Shown here: positions 9,266-29,200 of the stretch, in pieces
Position numbering within the stretch: position 1 is the first letter of the stretch
Layout of the letters: the number at the start of each line of letters is the position of its first letter
NCBI RefSeq assembly: GCF_030160395.1
Contig: NZ_BSOG01000003.1
Location: 248,001 to 312,000 of the forward strand
From: Chitinimonas prasina
GTDB lineage: Bacteria; Pseudomonadota; Gammaproteobacteria; Burkholderiales; Chitinimonadaceae
Length of the DNA stretch: 64,000 bases
Direction of reading: 5' to 3'
Translations under genes and position numbers: made by a program
The notes under the pieces: generated by a model
Told to the model about the DNA's origin: nothing
Database searches by the model: none
What the model saw: only the letters and a program-made list of their open reading frames with translations

Positions 9266-10197
9266 TGTTGAGGTTCCAGTGGCGTGACTGTAGTGAGTTG
9301 GCCTGCATTATCCCAGTGCAATTGAATCTGGTAGCAGTGGGTAAGCCGTAGACGGACGTCGGGTGCGACGGAGGTGGAGTCATATGTGATTTCGTCGAAC
9401 CAGGCTCCGCTGGCAAGCCAGGTCGGTAGGCCGGTAAGACCGGCCTTGCTGCTGGGGTAGCTGCCACTGGTGGCGGCATGGTTGCTCATGCTCAGATTGA
9501 TCTGCCTGTAAGCTTCGCGGGCCATGCCTTCCAGAATGTCGGCCCGACTGATGGTGGCGAGTCGATCATTGAAAACCGGGCTGGTACTTGCACTGATCAG
9601 AAAACTGTCTGGCGGCGTATCTGCATTGCTGGGATTACCAGTGCATCCAGTCGGTGTGCCCGTCAAGCCCTCCATATACTGGCTTGCACTTGCTGTGCTG
9701 CTGCGACTGGTTTGGCTTGGGAGCGCGGGGCCTGGGGCAATGATGATGGCGGCGAGGCTTGTGGTCGCTGGCTGGTTGGTGTTGCACTGTGTGAGTAAAT
9801 GGGTTGGCGTCGTGTCGAATAAGGGGAAGCCTGTGGCAACGTACCAAAGTTCGCTATCTGTTGTTCCTGCTTTGCCGAGGCCTATGCCAGCGTAGTCCAA
9901 CCTGCCGAGCTGTATTGTGTCGGTTGCGGCCAGTGCTGTCGGTAACCTGGCATCGGCAACTGGGGCATTGAGTAGACTGTTCTGTATGTGCCCGAGCAGG
10001 GCTTGTCTGGCTTGATTCAAGTGGCTTGGGCTGGATTCGGCGTGCAACAGCGCGCTGGGTTGGCTGTTCAGCTTACTGACCAGCAGGCTCAGCATTCCCA
10101 TCGCAACCAGCAAAAAGAAGATAAGCAGGGCATTCCCCCGCTGTTTGCGTGGTGGGCGGGCCTTGGAGTTTGCTTTGTTTTGCATGATAAGGCTCAT
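9256..10197 (-). CDS. PilX/GspK-like or Tad-like membrane-anchored protein of the prepilin cluster
   Basis: About 313 residues. A basic leader (KARPPRKQRG) precedes a hydrophobic segment NALLIFFLLVAMGMLSLLV, resembling PilX/GspK or TadE/G N-termini, but there is no Glu at +5. The remainder is Ser/Thr/Ala-rich with a few cysteines. Start is uncertain: ATG at 10197 is used here; ATG 10185 and TTG 10203 are in frame and none has a clear ribosome site. First gene of a two-gene operon with 8510-9265. Family assignment is tentative; membership of the pilin-like group rests on the leader and context. Confidence 0.6.
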   Translation of the reverse strand: MSLIMQNKANSKARPPRKQRGNALLIFFLLVAMGMLSLLVSKLNSQPSALLHAESSPSHLNQARQALLGHIQNSLLNAPVADARLPTALAATDTIQLGRLDYAGIGLGKAGTTDSELWYVATGFPLFDTTPTHLLTQCNTNQPATTSLAAIIIAPGPALPSQTSRSSTASASQYMEGLTGTPTGCTGNPSNADTPPDSFLISASTSPVFNDRLATISRADILEGMAREAYRQINLSMSNHAATSGSYPSSKAGLTGLPTWLASGAWFDEITYDSTSVAPDVRLRLTHCYQIQLHWDNAGQLTTVTPLEPQQCS

Positions 10198-10258
10198 AAG
10201 CAATGTTGATGCCTAACAACCACTTAGCGAAATTGTGAGATTTTTTTGCACGAAGTGT

Positions 10259-10287
10259 TTGACAGGGTGCTAAAGCATCACCATAAT
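10259..10287 (+). promoter_or_regulatory. Promoter of the tRNA-tuf operon
   Basis: TTGACA (10259-10264), a 17-base spacer, then CATAAT (10282-10287). The following GCGCCGC is a GC-rich discriminator of the kind found in stringently controlled stable-RNA promoters. The expected start near 10294 lies eight bases before tRNA-Tyr. Confidence 0.8.
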
Positions 10288-10301
10288 GCGCCGCTCATTC
10301 A

Positions 10302-10386
<85 letters not shown>

Positions 10387-10456
10387 GAATTCAGAAGTAG
10401 GTAGCGTCGCGGTGTGAAGTGCTCCGCGTGGCAAGTGGGTTTAGAGGTCTTGTCGA

Positions 10457-10530
10457 GCGGGTGTAGCTCAATGGTAGAGCAGAAGCCTTCCAAGCTTACG
10501 ACGAGGGTTCGATTCCCTTCACCCGCTCCA
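10457..10530 (+). tRNA. tRNA-Gly (anticodon TCC)
   Basis: 74 nt with encoded CCA. Acceptor GCGGGTG pairs with CACCCGC, D-arm TAGCTCAATGGTAGAGC, T-loop GTTCGATTCC. Anticodon TCC at 10489-10491. Confidence 0.96.
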
Positions 10531-10547
10531 TCTGTTTTGTGTGGAAT

Positions 10548-10622
<75 letters not shown>

Positions 10623-10661
10623 TCGCTTGATACGTTTCTATTCGCAATCAAGGACTCCAAA

Positions 10662-11852
<1,191 letters not shown>

Positions 11853-11902
11853 TAAAGAGTTTCAAGTTGTAGGCGTGGCTTAGGCTGCGCTTGCGACTTT
11901 GC

Positions 11903-11978
11903 AGGCGAGTAGCTCAATTGGCAGAGCACCGGTCTCCAAAACCGGGGGTTGGGGGTTCGAGACCCTCCTCGCCTGCCA
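11903..11978 (+). tRNA. tRNA-Trp (anticodon CCA)
   Basis: 76 nt with encoded CCA. Acceptor AGGCGAG pairs with CTCGCCT, discriminator G, anticodon stem CCGGT/ACCGG with CCA at 11936-11938, T-loop GTTCGAGACC. Lies between tuf1 and secE as in many proteobacteria. Confidence 0.96.
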
Positions 11979-12064
11979 CCTAACAAGTGGTTGTGTTAAA
12001 TATCTAAGAGAGCCGTTTTCCGACTGGAAAGCGGCTGTCTTTATTTTCGGGCAAAAGCCGACGC

Positions 12065-12421
12065 ATGGAAAAAGTAGACAAATTGAAGTTGTTCGCCGCC
12101 TTGGCGCTGGTGGCTGCCGGTATCGCCGGTTACTACCTGTTGCCGGCCGATCAGCAAGCACTGCGCGTGGTGTCTGTGTTGGCGGGTGTGCTGTTTGCCG
12201 TGACGGTGGTGTGGTTTTCCGTGCCTGGCCGTGACTTTGTCGATTACGCCCGTGATTCCGTCAAGGAAGCCGAGAAGGTCGTCTGGCCTTCCAAGAAGGA
12301 AGTCTGGCAAATGACCGGCGCGGTCTTTGTCTTTACCGTGGTGTTGTCGTTGTTCATGTGGCTGGTTGATTCCGGTCTGAGCTGGCTGCTCTACGACCTC
12401 TTGTTGAAGCGCGGCGGCTGA
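12065..12421 (+). CDS. secE: Preprotein translocase subunit SecE
   Basis: Essential SecYEG component that stabilises SecY in the inner membrane. 118 residues with three hydrophobic segments (about 9-27, 36-53, 86-115) as in the E. coli form, and the conserved cytoplasmic amphipathic helix [20 protein letters not shown] before the last segment. It lies 23 bases before nusG. Start ATG 12065. Confidence 0.96.
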   Translation: MEKVDKLKLFAALALVAAGIAGYYLLPADQQALRVVSVLAGVLFAVTVVWFSVPGRDFVDYARDSVKEAEKVVWPSKKEVWQMTGAVFVFTVVLSLFMWLVDSGLSWLLYDLLLKRGG

Positions 12422-12443
12422 TTTATTCCCCGGAGAATGCTTG

Positions 12444-12977
12444 ATGGCGATGCGTTGGTATGTGGTTCATGCCTACTCGGGTTTCGAGAAGAGTGTGATG
12501 AAGGCACTCAGGGAGCGTATTGATCGTTCCGATATGCAACATCTGTTCGGCCAGATTCTGGTTCCGGTCGAAGAGGTGATGGAGATTCGCAACGGTACCA
12601 AGGCGCTGACTGAGCGCAAGTTCTTCCCTGGCTATGTGCTGGTGGAGATGGAAATGACTGACGAGACCTGGCACTTGGTGAAGAATACGCCCAAGGTGAC
12701 CGGCTTTATCGGTGGTTCGGGCATGCGTCCCACCCCGATCTCGGTCAAGGAAGTCGAAAGCATCATGGCCCAGATGCAGGAAGGCGTGGAGAAACCCAAG
12801 CCCAAGGTCCTGTTCGATGTGGGTCAGGTGTTGCGTGTTACCGAGGGTCCGTTCGCGGACTTCAATGCGACCGTGGAAGAAGTCAACTACGACAAGAGCA
12901 AGCTCAAGGTGTCGGTGTTGATATTTGGTCGTGCTACTCCGGTAGAAGTTGATTTCTCGCAGGTCGAAAAGGTTTAA
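12444..12977 (+). CDS. nusG: Transcription termination/antitermination protein NusG
   Basis: Binds RNA polymerase through its NGN domain and Rho or S10 through its KOW domain. 177 residues starting [20 protein letters not shown], with the NGN core [12 protein letters not shown] and the KOW stretch [16 protein letters not shown] near 125-140. The ATG at 12444 is favoured because GGAGA ends seven bases before it; a TTG at 12441 and an ATG at 12450 are alternatives. Confidence 0.97.
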   Translation: MAMRWYVVHAYSGFEKSVMKALRERIDRSDMQHLFGQILVPVEEVMEIRNGTKALTERKFFPGYVLVEMEMTDETWHLVKNTPKVTGFIGGSGMRPTPISVKEVESIMAQMQEGVEKPKPKVLFDVGQVLRVTEGPFADFNATVEEVNYDKSKLKVSVLIFGRATPVEVDFSQVEKV

Positions 12978-13081
12978 ACTCTCGGGTTCTGCCTTTCGGG
13001 CTGTTTTAGTGCCTGGCGCAAGCCGGGTTTTGTCAAGGGGAGCGGGTTCGCCTGCGTTTGTACCCATTTTAGGAGCATACC

Positions 13082-13513
13082 GTGGCTAAGAAGATTATCG
13101 GCTACATCAAGCTGCAGGTGCCGGCTGGCAAGGCTAACCCCTCGCCACCCATCGGCCCGGCACTCGGCCAGCGCGGCCTGAACATCATGGAATTCTGTAA
13201 GGCGTTCAATGCCCAGACCCAAGGCGTTGAGCCTGGTCTGCCGATTCCTGTGGTGATCACTGCTTTTGCGGACAAGTCCTTCACCTTCGTGATGAAGACC
13301 CCGCCGGCCACCATCCTGATCAAGAAGGCTGTTGGTATCACCAAGGGCAGCTCCAAGCCCCATACCGACAAGGTTGGCACCATCACCCGCGCTCAGCTGG
13401 AAGATATTGCCAAGACCAAGACTCCCGATCTGACCGCTGCTGACCTGGACGCCGCTGTGCGTACCATCGCTGGCTCCGCTCGTTCGATGGGCCTGAATGT
13501 GGAGGGTGTGTAA
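13082..13513 (+). CDS. rplK: 50S ribosomal protein L11
   Basis: Binds the GTPase-associated region of 23S rRNA and is needed for RelA activation. 143 residues from a GTG at 13082; N-terminal domain shows [21 protein letters not shown]-terminal RNA-binding domain shows [21 protein letters not shown] (split here for length). The 104 bases after nusG hold no convincing terminator and are the likely L1-responsive leader by analogy with E. coli. rplA follows directly after the stop. Confidence 0.98.
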   Translation: MAKKIIGYIKLQVPAGKANPSPPIGPALGQRGLNIMEFCKAFNAQTQGVEPGLPIPVVITAFADKSFTFVMKTPPATILIKKAVGITKGSSKPHTDKVGTITRAQLEDIAKTKTPDLTAADLDAAVRTIAGSARSMGLNVEGV

Positions 13514-14212
13514 ATGGCTAAGGTTTCCAAGCGCGTCGCAGCCCTGAAGGCCAAGATCGACCGTAACAAGCTGTACGCTATCGACGAGGCACTGTCGCTG
13601 GTCAAGGAAGGCGCCACCGCCAAGTTCGGTGAGTCGGTTGATGTTGCCATCAACCTGGGCGTGGATGCTCGTAAGTCGGACCAGGTTGTGCGTGGTTCGG
13701 TCGTGCTGCCCAAGGGCACCGGCAAGAGCGTTCGCGTTGCCGTGTTCGCCCAGGGTGCCAATGCCGAAGCCGCCAAGGGCGCCGGTGCTGACATCGTTGG
13801 TTTCGAAGACCTGGCAGAGCAGATCAAGGGCGGCATGATGGACTTCGACGTGGTGATCGCCACGCCGGACGCCATGCGTATCGTCGGTCAGCTGGGTACC
13901 ATCCTCGGCCCACGTGGCCTGATGCCTAACCCCAAGGTGGGTACCGTGACCCCGAACGCAGCCGAGGCCGTGAAGAACGCCAAGGCCGGTCAGGTTCAGT
14001 ACCGTACCGACAAGAACGGTATCATCCACAGCACCATCGGCCGCGCCAGCTTTGACGCTGCTGATCTGAAGACCAACCTGACCGCGCTGATCGACGCCCT
14101 GCAAAAGGCCAAGCCAGCATCGTCCAAGGGTGTGTACTTCAAGAAGATCGCCGTCTCCAGCACCATGGGTGCCGGTGTACGCGTTGATGCTGCTACCGTT
14201 CTGGCTGCATAA
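13514..14212 (+). CDS. rplA: 50S ribosomal protein L1
   Basis: Ribosomal L1-stalk protein and, in E. coli, translational repressor of its own operon. 232 residues with the conserved [20 protein letters not shown] stretch and [20 protein letters not shown]. The ATG begins immediately after the rplK stop (zero spacing), which implies coupled translation. Confidence 0.98.
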   Translation: MAKVSKRVAALKAKIDRNKLYAIDEALSLVKEGATAKFGESVDVAINLGVDARKSDQVVRGSVVLPKGTGKSVRVAVFAQGANAEAAKGAGADIVGFEDLAEQIKGGMMDFDVVIATPDAMRIVGQLGTILGPRGLMPNPKVGTVTPNAAEAVKNAKAGQVQYRTDKNGIIHSTIGRASFDAADLKTNLTALIDALQKAKPASSKGVYFKKIAVSSTMGAGVRVDAATVLAA

Positions 14213-14519
14213 GTTTTAGTAGTACCGGGGTGCGGCGCGAGTCGCACCTTAATCGGACTTTGGGCCGCAATGTTCGCAAGAGCTGCGCGGATTATCAAAG
14301 ACCGTAGGGGCTGGCAGTGCTTTGTGCTGCTGTCTTAATCGGCAAGCGATACGGGATGAGCAATTGTCCGCGTCGCCCCGCCCTACGCAGATGGTGTACC
14401 CAAGAACAGGATTTCCCTCCCGTCGCCTATCTGGCGTCGGTTAGTTCTCCTGATGATTGGTCGCCATTTCTTTAGGCTCCATCCCCGTTGTGGGGAAGGA
14501 TTTTCCAGGAGGGTAGACC
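14213..14519 (+). promoter_or_regulatory. rplA-rplJ spacer, candidate L10 leader
   Basis: 307 non-coding bases. It contains a short hairpin just after rplA (arms 14229-14234 and 14243-14248) and several further GC-rich complementary segments. In many bacteria this position holds the L10 leader, bound by L10(L7/L12) to repress rplJL translation. I assign it by position; I did not fold it or match the covariance model. Confidence 0.5.
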
Positions 14520-15056
14520 TTGAGTCTCAATCTCGACGATAAAAAGGCTGTAGTGGCTGAGATCTCGGCAGAAGTTGCCAAGGCTCAAGCCATCGTGGTG
14601 GCCGAATATCGTGGCATCCAGGTCAGCGCCATGACCAAGCTGCGTGCTGAAGCACGCGCCAAGGGCGTTTACCTGCGCGTGTTGAAAAACACGCTGGCAC
14701 GCCGCGCTGTTGCCGACACCGCATTTGCCGATCTGGCCAACCACATGGCTGGCCCGCTGGTGTACGGCATTTCTGCCGACCCGGTGGCTGCTGCCAAAGT
14801 GCTGGCTGACTTTGCCAAGACCAACGACAAGATCGTGGTCAAGGCTGGCTCCTTCGACGGCAAGACGCTGAACGCCGCTGAAGTTGGCCAACTTGCTTCC
14901 ATTCCGAGCCGCGAAGAGCTGCTGTCCAAGCTGCTCTACGTTATGCAAGCTCCGGTTGCCGGCTTTGCCCGCGGCCTGGCTGCACTGGCAGAGAAAAAGC
15001 AAGGTGGTGCAGCTCCGGCCGAAGTGGCCGCCGAAGCACCTGCCGAAGCCGCCTGA
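14520..15056 (+). CDS. rplJ: 50S ribosomal protein L10
   Basis: Anchors the L7/L12 dimers on the stalk. 178 residues (E. coli 165), starting [20 protein letters not shown] after the initiator and ending in an Ala/Glu/Pro-rich tail. The start is a TTG at 14520 supported by a strong AGGAGGG at 14507-14513 with six-base spacing; no in-frame ATG occurs near. The unusual start may add to translational control. Confidence 0.96.
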   Translation: MSLNLDDKKAVVAEISAEVAKAQAIVVAEYRGIQVSAMTKLRAEARAKGVYLRVLKNTLARRAVADTAFADLANHMAGPLVYGISADPVAAAKVLADFAKTNDKIVVKAGSFDGKTLNAAEVGQLASIPSREELLSKLLYVMQAPVAGFARGLAALAEKKQGGAAPAEVAAEAPAEAA

Positions 15057-15112
15057 TCGCGCGCTACACGTTTTAGATCTCACGACTTATCTGTATTCAG
15101 GAGTAATTAAAC

Positions 15113-15481
15113 ATGGCTCTGACCAAAGAAGACATCCTCGACGCCGTTGCTGGCCTGACCGTTCTGGAACTGAATGACCTGGTGAAGGCATTCGAAGAGA
15201 AGTTCGGCGTTTCCGCTGCTGCTGTTGCTGTTGCTGGCCCTGCCGGCCCTGCCGCTGCAGTTGAAGAAAAGACCGAATTCGACGTTATCCTGACCGGCGC
15301 TGGCGCCAACAAGGTTGGCGTGATCAAGGTTGTGCGCGAACTGACCGGCCTCGGCCTGAAGGAAGCCAAGGACCTGGTCGACGGCGCTCCCAAGACTGTC
15401 AAGGAAGCCGCTGCCAAGGCTGATGCTGAAGCCATGGTCAAGAAGCTCATCGAAGCTGGTGCTACCGCTGAGATGAAGTAA
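15113..15481 (+). CDS. rplL: 50S ribosomal protein L7/L12
   Basis: Flexible stalk protein that recruits translational GTPases. 122 residues: N-terminal dimerisation domain (1-35), an Ala/Val/Pro hinge (about 36-52), and the conserved C-terminal domain with [20 protein letters not shown]. 56 bases after rplJ, with a leader GGAG before the ATG. Confidence 0.98.
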   Translation: MALTKEDILDAVAGLTVLELNDLVKAFEEKFGVSAAAVAVAGPAGPAAAVEEKTEFDVILTGAGANKVGVIKVVRELTGLGLKEAKDLVDGAPKTVKEAAAKADAEAMVKKLIEAGATAEMK

Positions 15482-15504
15482 GTCTCCCCAGGGGACTTGC
15501 TAAA

Positions 15505-15535
15505 GGCTGGCGATTTCGGTCGCCAGCCTTCTTGC
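15505..15535 (+). terminator. rplL-rpoB attenuator hairpin
   Basis: Perfect 9-bp stem (15505-15513 with 15520-15528, loop TTTCGG) followed by a modest T-rich tail TTCTTGC. Placed 23 bases after rplL and 122 before rpoB. By analogy with E. coli it would be a partial terminator that lowers rpoBC expression relative to the ribosomal proteins. Confidence 0.7.
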
Positions 15536-15649
15536 GCTTGTGGGAATTCGCTGTACCGACTGTACTGATTGTGCGTTGCCAAACCGGAAATCCTGCCCAT
15601 TGCGGGTTTTGTGGTTTGGTTTTAGCGCCCCAACTCGACCGGAGACTCT

Positions 15650-19837
<4,188 letters not shown>

Positions 19838-19950
19838 GTCAGATGGCGCGCGGGGTGAGGCGGTGAGGCCGCACCCCGTTGGCGCCGAAAGAGTGTCGCG
19901 CAGTGGCGCGGCGCTTGGCAGGGCCTCACTCGTGAAACGAGGATAAAGAC
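19838..19950 (+). other. rpoB-rpoC intercistronic hairpin region
   Basis: The 113-base spacer contains a GC-rich complementary pair, CGGGGTG near 19852 with CACCCCG near 19873, enclosing a GGC/GCC inner stem. There is no T run, so it looks like an mRNA-stability or processing hairpin, not a terminator. An AGGA lies shortly before the rpoC ATG. Confidence 0.35.
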
Positions 19951-24144
<4,194 letters not shown>

Positions 24145-24180
24145 CCCGGTGGCTGCGCAAGCAGCCGCTGGTTGACGTAT

Positions 24181-24239
24181 CGACAACCCTTCCGTCGGCC
24201 CTTCACTACAAAAGTGATGGGCGGCGGGAGGGTTTGTTG
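24181..24239 (+). terminator. Long hairpin after rpoC
   Basis: An imperfect long inverted repeat: ACAACCCTTCC with GGGAGGGTTTGT outside and CCCTTCACT with AGTGATGGG inside, around the loop ACAAA. It lacks a T run, so termination would be weak or Rho-assisted. It separates rpoC from the strong rpsL promoter immediately downstream, and its 3' end touches the -35 box. Confidence 0.5.
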
Positions 24240-24266
24240 ACATTAAGCGCTTGATTTACCTATAAT
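24237..24266 (+). promoter_or_regulatory. Consensus sigma-70 promoter of the str operon (rpsL)
   Basis: TTGACA (24237-24242), 18-base spacer, TATAAT (24261-24266): both hexamers are exact consensus. The following CCGCGC is a GC-rich discriminator. Expected start near 24273, about 70 nt before the rpsL ATG. This is the best sigma-70 promoter in the window and fits high expression of rpsL-rpsG-fusA-tuf. Confidence 0.88.
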
Positions 24267-24342
24267 CCGCGCTCTTTTGTGGGGGCGGCCCCTCGTGCGT
24301 CTTGCGCGAGGCACGCCATTTTTTACTTTTGGGAAAAAGATA

Positions 24343-24717
24343 ATGCCAACCATCAACCAGCTCGTCCGTAAAGGACGTGTGGCGGAAACGGCCAAGAGCA
24401 AGGTTCCTGCGCTCGAAGCCTGCCCGCAAAAACGCGGTGTTTGCACTCGCGTGTACACCACGACCCCGAAGAAGCCTAACTCGGCTCTGCGTAAGGTCGC
24501 CAAGGTTCGCCTGACCAACGGTTTCGAAGTGATTTCGTACATCGGCGGTGAAGGCCACAACCTGCAGGAACACTCGGTCGTGCTGATTCGCGGCGGTCGT
24601 GTGAAGGACTTGCCAGGTGTGCGTTACCACACCGTGCGCGGCTCCCTGGATACCGCTGGTGTCAAGGACCGTAAGCAGGCTCGTTCCAAGTACGGCGCGA
24701 AGCGTCCGAAGGCTTAA
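24343..24717 (+). CDS. rpsL: 30S ribosomal protein S12
   Basis: Decoding-centre protein, 124 residues from ATG 24343 ([12 protein letters not shown]). The streptomycin-resistance positions are wild type: lysine in [13 protein letters not shown] and lysine in [13 protein letters not shown]. First gene of the str operon. Confidence 0.99.
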   Translation: MPTINQLVRKGRVAETAKSKVPALEACPQKRGVCTRVYTTTPKKPNSALRKVAKVRLTNGFEVISYIGGEGHNLQEHSVVLIRGGRVKDLPGVRYHTVRGSLDTAGVKDRKQARSKYGAKRPKA

Positions 24718-24731
24718 TTCGCCTGGGTTGG

Positions 24732-24852
24732 GTCGCGAGCCCGGTCTTGCTCGTTCAAGACATTCGCGACGACGGCGTAGCGCCCCTGTGCGCATCGTCG
24801 AGTAAGTGACCAATCCATCGGGATGGTCGCGAGCGCAAAATTTCTTGCGCTC
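24732..24852 (+). promoter_or_regulatory. rpsL-rpsG intercistronic structured region, candidate S7 autoregulatory site
   Basis: The 160-base spacer contains two clear inverted repeats: GTCGCGA/TCGCGAC (24732-24738 and 24764-24770) enclosing GTCTTG/CAAGAC, and GAGCGCAA/TTGCGCTC (24831-24838 and 24845-24852, loop AATTTC). In E. coli the same spacer binds S7 and represses translation. The role here is inferred from position and structure. Confidence 0.45.
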
Positions 24853-24877
24853 AACTGAATACTACTGAGGTTGAAAC

Positions 24878-25348
24878 ATGCCACGTCGTAGAGAAGTACC
24901 CAAACGCGAAGTATTGCCGGATCCAAAGTTCGGTAGCGAAGAACTGTCCAAGTTCATGAACGTCGTCATGCAGGATGGCAAGAAGTCGGTTGCCGAACGC
25001 ATCGTTTACGGCGCGCTGGAAATCGTTGAAAAGAAGACCGGTAAGGCCCCCCTTGAGGTGTTCTCCCAAGCCCTCAACAACGTGAAGCCGGTCGTTGAAG
25101 TGAAGAGCCGTCGCGTCGGTGGTGCAAACTACCAGGTGCCGGTTGAAGTGCGTCAGACCCGTCGTATGGCGCTGGCCATGCGCTGGCTGCGTGAAGCTGC
25201 CCGCAAGCGCGGCGAAAAGTCGATGGGTCAGCGTCTGGCTGGCGAATTGCTGGATGCGGTCGAAGGCCGTGGCGGCGCGATGAAGAAGCGTGACGAAGTG
25301 CACCGTATGGCTGAAGCCAACAAGGCCTTCGCCCACTATCGCTTCTAA
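24878..25348 (+). CDS. rpsG: 30S ribosomal protein S7
   Basis: Primary 16S rRNA-binding protein of the 30S head. 156 residues beginning [20 protein letters not shown], with the conserved [17 protein letters not shown] and [15 protein letters not shown] stretches. Preceded by a 160-base structured spacer; fusA follows 28 bases after the stop. Confidence 0.99.
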   Translation: MPRRREVPKREVLPDPKFGSEELSKFMNVVMQDGKKSVAERIVYGALEIVEKKTGKAPLEVFSQALNNVKPVVEVKSRRVGGANYQVPVEVRQTRRMALAMRWLREAARKRGEKSMGQRLAGELLDAVEGRGGAMKKRDEVHRMAEANKAFAHYRF

Positions 25349-25376
25349 TTCACCCTTTTAAGCAAAGGTATTGGCT

Positions 25377-27473
25377 GTGGCACGCATTACACCCATTGAA
25401 CGCTACCGGAACATCGGTATTAGCGCGCACATCGACGCGGGTAAAACCACGACGACTGAGCGTATTCTTTTCTACACCGGTGTGAACCACAAGATCGGTG
25501 AAGTGCACGATGGCGCCGCCACCATGGACTGGATGGAGCAGGAGCAGGAGCGTGGCATCACGATCACCTCCGCTGCGACCACCACGTTCTGGAAGGGCAT
25601 GGCTAACCAGTTCGAGCAACATCGCATCAACATCATCGATACCCCCGGTCACGTCGACTTCACCATCGAGGTGGAGCGTTCGATGCGTGTGCTGGACGGT
25701 GCTTGCATGGTTTACTGCGCTGTGGGCGGTGTTCAGCCCCAGTCGGAAACCGTTTGGCGTCAGGCCAACAAGTACAAGGTGCCGCGCTTGGCCTTCGTGA
25801 ACAAGATGGACCGTCAAGGTGCCAACTTCTTCCGCGTGGTTGAGCAAATGCGCCTGCGTCTGCGCGCCAATCCGGTGCCTATCGCGATTCCTATCGGCGC
25901 TGAAGATGGCTTCACCGGCGTGGTTGACCTGTTGAAGAACAAGGCCATCCTGTGGGACGAAGCTTCGCAGGGTATGAAGTTCGACTACGTCGATATCCCG
26001 GCTGACCTGGTCTCTGTCGCTGCCGAATGGCGCGAGAAGATGATCGAAGCCGCTGCCGAGTCGTCGGAAGAGATGATGAACAAGTACCTGGAAACGGGCG
26101 AGCTGACCGAAGACGAAATCGTCGCCGGCCTGCGTGCACGTACCCTGGCTTGCGAAATCCAGCCGATGCTGTGCGGTACCGCCTTCAAGAACAAGGGCGT
26201 GCAGCTGATGTTGGATGCTGTCATCCAGTTGCTGCCGTCGCCGGTTGATGTGCCGCCGGTTGAAGGTGTGGATGATCGTGATCAGCCCGACACCCGTCAG
26301 GCTTCCGATGAAGCGCCGTTCTCGGCGCTGGCCTTCAAGCTGATGAGCGACCCTTATGTCGGTCAGCTGACCTTTTTCCGCGTTTACTCCGGCGTCGTCA
26401 ATACTGGCGATACCGTGATGAACTCGGTCAAGGGCAAGAAGGAGCGCATGGGCCGTATCGTTCAGATGCACGCCAACAACCGTGAAGAAATCGCGGAAGT
26501 TCGCGCTGGCGATATCGCTGCCGGTATCGGTCTGAAGGATGTGACGACGGGTGAAACCCTGTGTTCGCCTGACCACGTCATCACCCTGGAGCGCATGGTA
26601 TTCCCTGAGCCGGTGATACACGTTGCCGTAGAGCCTAAGACCAAGGCTGACCAGGAGAAGATGGGCGTTGCCCTGAATCGCCTGGCCAAGGAAGATCCTT
26701 CCTTCCGCGTGCGTACCGACGAAGAGACCGGCCAGACCATCATGTCGGGCATGGGCGAATTGCACCTGGAAATCCTGGTGGATCGCATGAAGCGCGAATT
26801 CGGCGTGGAAGCGAACGTGGGCGCCCCGCAAGTGGCCTACCGCGAAACCATCACCAAGACCGCCATCGACATCGAAGGCAAGCATGCCAAGCAGTCGGGT
26901 GGTAAGGGTCAGTACGGCCATTGCGTGATCACTGTCGAGCCTTCGGGCGAAGGCAAGGGTTACGAGTTCATCGACGAAATCAAGGGTGGTACCATCCCCC
27001 GCGAATTCATTCCGTCGGTGGACAAGGGTATCCAGAACACGCTGAAGTCTGGCGTGCTGGCTGGCTTCCCGGTGGTTGACGTTCGCGTTCGCCTGACCTT
27101 CGGTTCCTACCATGACGTTGACTCGTCGCAGATCGCCTTTGAACTGGCCGGCTCGCTGGCTTTCAAGGAAGCCATGCGTCGCGCCGGTCCCGTGATCCTC
27201 GAGCCTATGATGGCCGTTGAAATCGAGACCCCGGAAGAGTACATGGGCGACATCATGGGTGACATCTCGTCGCGTCGCGGCATGCTGCAAGGCATGGACG
27301 ACAACCCTGCCGGTGGCAAGATGGTCAAGGCTGAAGTGCCTCTGTCCGAGATGTTTGGTTACTCGACCACCCTGCGCTCCATGTCGCAAGGTCGTGCTAC
27401 CTACTCGATGGAATTCAAGCACTACTCCGAAGCGCCTAAGAACGTCGCTGAAGCCATCATTAACAAGAAGTAA
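25377..27473 (+). CDS. fusA: Elongation factor G
   Basis: Translocase GTPase, 698 residues. G1 [18 protein letters not shown]3 DTPGHVDF and G4 [10 protein letters not shown] are intact, and domains II-V follow with the usual YRETIT and GSYHDVDSS stretches. The GTG at 25377 gives [15 protein letters not shown], matching the family N-terminus, and has AAGG at 25365-25368 with eight-base spacing; a TTG at 25371 would be too close to that site. Confidence 0.98.
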   Translation: MARITPIERYRNIGISAHIDAGKTTTTERILFYTGVNHKIGEVHDGAATMDWMEQEQERGITITSAATTTFWKGMANQFEQHRINIIDTPGHVDFTIEVERSMRVLDGACMVYCAVGGVQPQSETVWRQANKYKVPRLAFVNKMDRQGANFFRVVEQMRLRLRANPVPIAIPIGAEDGFTGVVDLLKNKAILWDEASQGMKFDYVDIPADLVSVAAEWREKMIEAAAESSEEMMNKYLETGELTEDEIVAGLRARTLACEIQPMLCGTAFKNKGVQLMLDAVIQLLPSPVDVPPVEGVDDRDQPDTRQASDEAPFSALAFKLMSDPYVGQLTFFRVYSGVVNTGDTVMNSVKGKKERMGRIVQMHANNREEIAEVRAGDIAAGIGLKDVTTGETLCSPDHVITLERMVFPEPVIHVAVEPKTKADQEKMGVALNRLAKEDPSFRVRTDEETGQTIMSGMGELHLEILVDRMKREFGVEANVGAPQVAYRETITKTAIDIEGKHAKQSGGKGQYGHCVITVEPSGEGKGYEFIDEIKGGTIPREFIPSVDKGIQNTLKSGVLAGFPVVDVRVRLTFGSYHDVDSSQIAFELAGSLAFKEAMRRAGPVILEPMMAVEIETPEEYMGDIMGDISSRRGMLQGMDDNPAGGKMVKAEVPLSEMFGYSTTLRSMSQGRATYSMEFKHYSEAPKNVAEAIINKK

Positions 27474-27480
27474 ACCGACT

Positions 27481-27499
27481 GCCGGGCCAACTGCCCGGC
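27481..27499 (+). other. fusA-tuf2 intercistronic hairpin
   Basis: Perfect 7-bp stem GCCGGGC/GCCCGGC with loop CAACT, seven bases after the fusA stop. No T run follows, so it is more likely a processing or 3'-end protecting hairpin than a terminator. Confidence 0.4.
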
Positions 27500-27535
27500 G
27501 GTTGTAAACCCAATTCAAGACTAAGGATAGAAGCA

Positions 27536-28726
<1,191 letters not shown>

Positions 28727-28734
28727 TAGTCAAT

Positions 28735-28766
28735 GGGTGGGCCAGCAGGCCCACCCTTGTTCTTTC
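28735..28766 (+). terminator. Terminator-like hairpin after tuf2
   Basis: Perfect 9-bp stem GGGTGGGCC/GGCCCACCC (28735-28743 and 28748-28756, loop AGCA) followed by TTGTTCTTTC. It would end or attenuate the str transcript 47 bases before rpsJ. Confidence 0.75.
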
Positions 28767-28813
28767 ATGTTGTTCAGGCAACCATCCGGTTGTCTCGCTC
28801 TTTAGGAAAAATC

Positions 28814-29125
28814 ATGGCTAACCAAAAGATCCGCATCCGCCTCAAGGCTTACGACTACGCACTGATCGATCGTTCCGCCCAGGAAATCGTCGACACTGCC
28901 AAGCGCACTGGCGCTGTGGTCAAGGGCCCGGTTCCGCTGCCCACCAAGATTGAACGTTTCGACGTGCTGCGTTCGCCGCACGTGAACAAGACCTCGCGCG
29001 ACCAGCTCGAGATCCGTACTCACCTGCGCCTGATGGATATCGTGGACCCGACCGACAAGACGGTTGACGCCCTGATGAAGCTGGATCTGCCGGCTGGTGT
29101 GGACGTAGAGATCAAACTGCAATAA
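28814..29125 (+). CDS. rpsJ: 30S ribosomal protein S10
   Basis: 103 residues from ATG 28814 ([20 protein letters not shown]), preceded by AGGA. S10 also acts as NusE in antitermination. It sits alone between two terminator-like hairpins (28735-28766 and 29161-29200), so its expression may depend on readthrough from tuf2. Confidence 0.99.
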   Translation: MANQKIRIRLKAYDYALIDRSAQEIVDTAKRTGAVVKGPVPLPTKIERFDVLRSPHVNKTSRDQLEIRTHLRLMDIVDPTDKTVDALMKLDLPAGVDVEIKLQ

Positions 29126-29129
29126 TTTC

Positions 29130-29159
29130 TTGCATAAAACCAAGACGTTGCAGTATCAT
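29130..29159 (+). promoter_or_regulatory. Candidate promoter for the rplC (S10) operon
   Basis: TTGCAT (29130-29135), 18-base spacer, TATCAT (29154-29159). Expected start is near 29166, which falls inside the 5' arm of the adjoining hairpin. Neither hexamer is perfect; the assignment is plausible, not certain. Confidence 0.5.
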
Positions 29160-29160
29160 C

Positions 29161-29200
29161 GCGGGCTCGCTGTAATGGCGAGCCCGCTTTGTATTTTTTG
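29161..29200 (+). terminator. Rho-independent terminator between rpsJ and rplC
   Basis: Perfect 10-bp stem GCGGGCTCGC/GCGAGCCCGC (29161-29170 and 29178-29187, loop TGTAATG) followed by TTTGTATTTTTT. The strongest terminator inside the ribosomal block. The remaining 112 bases to rplC are a leader with an AAGGA site and no open frame I would call. Confidence 0.85.
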
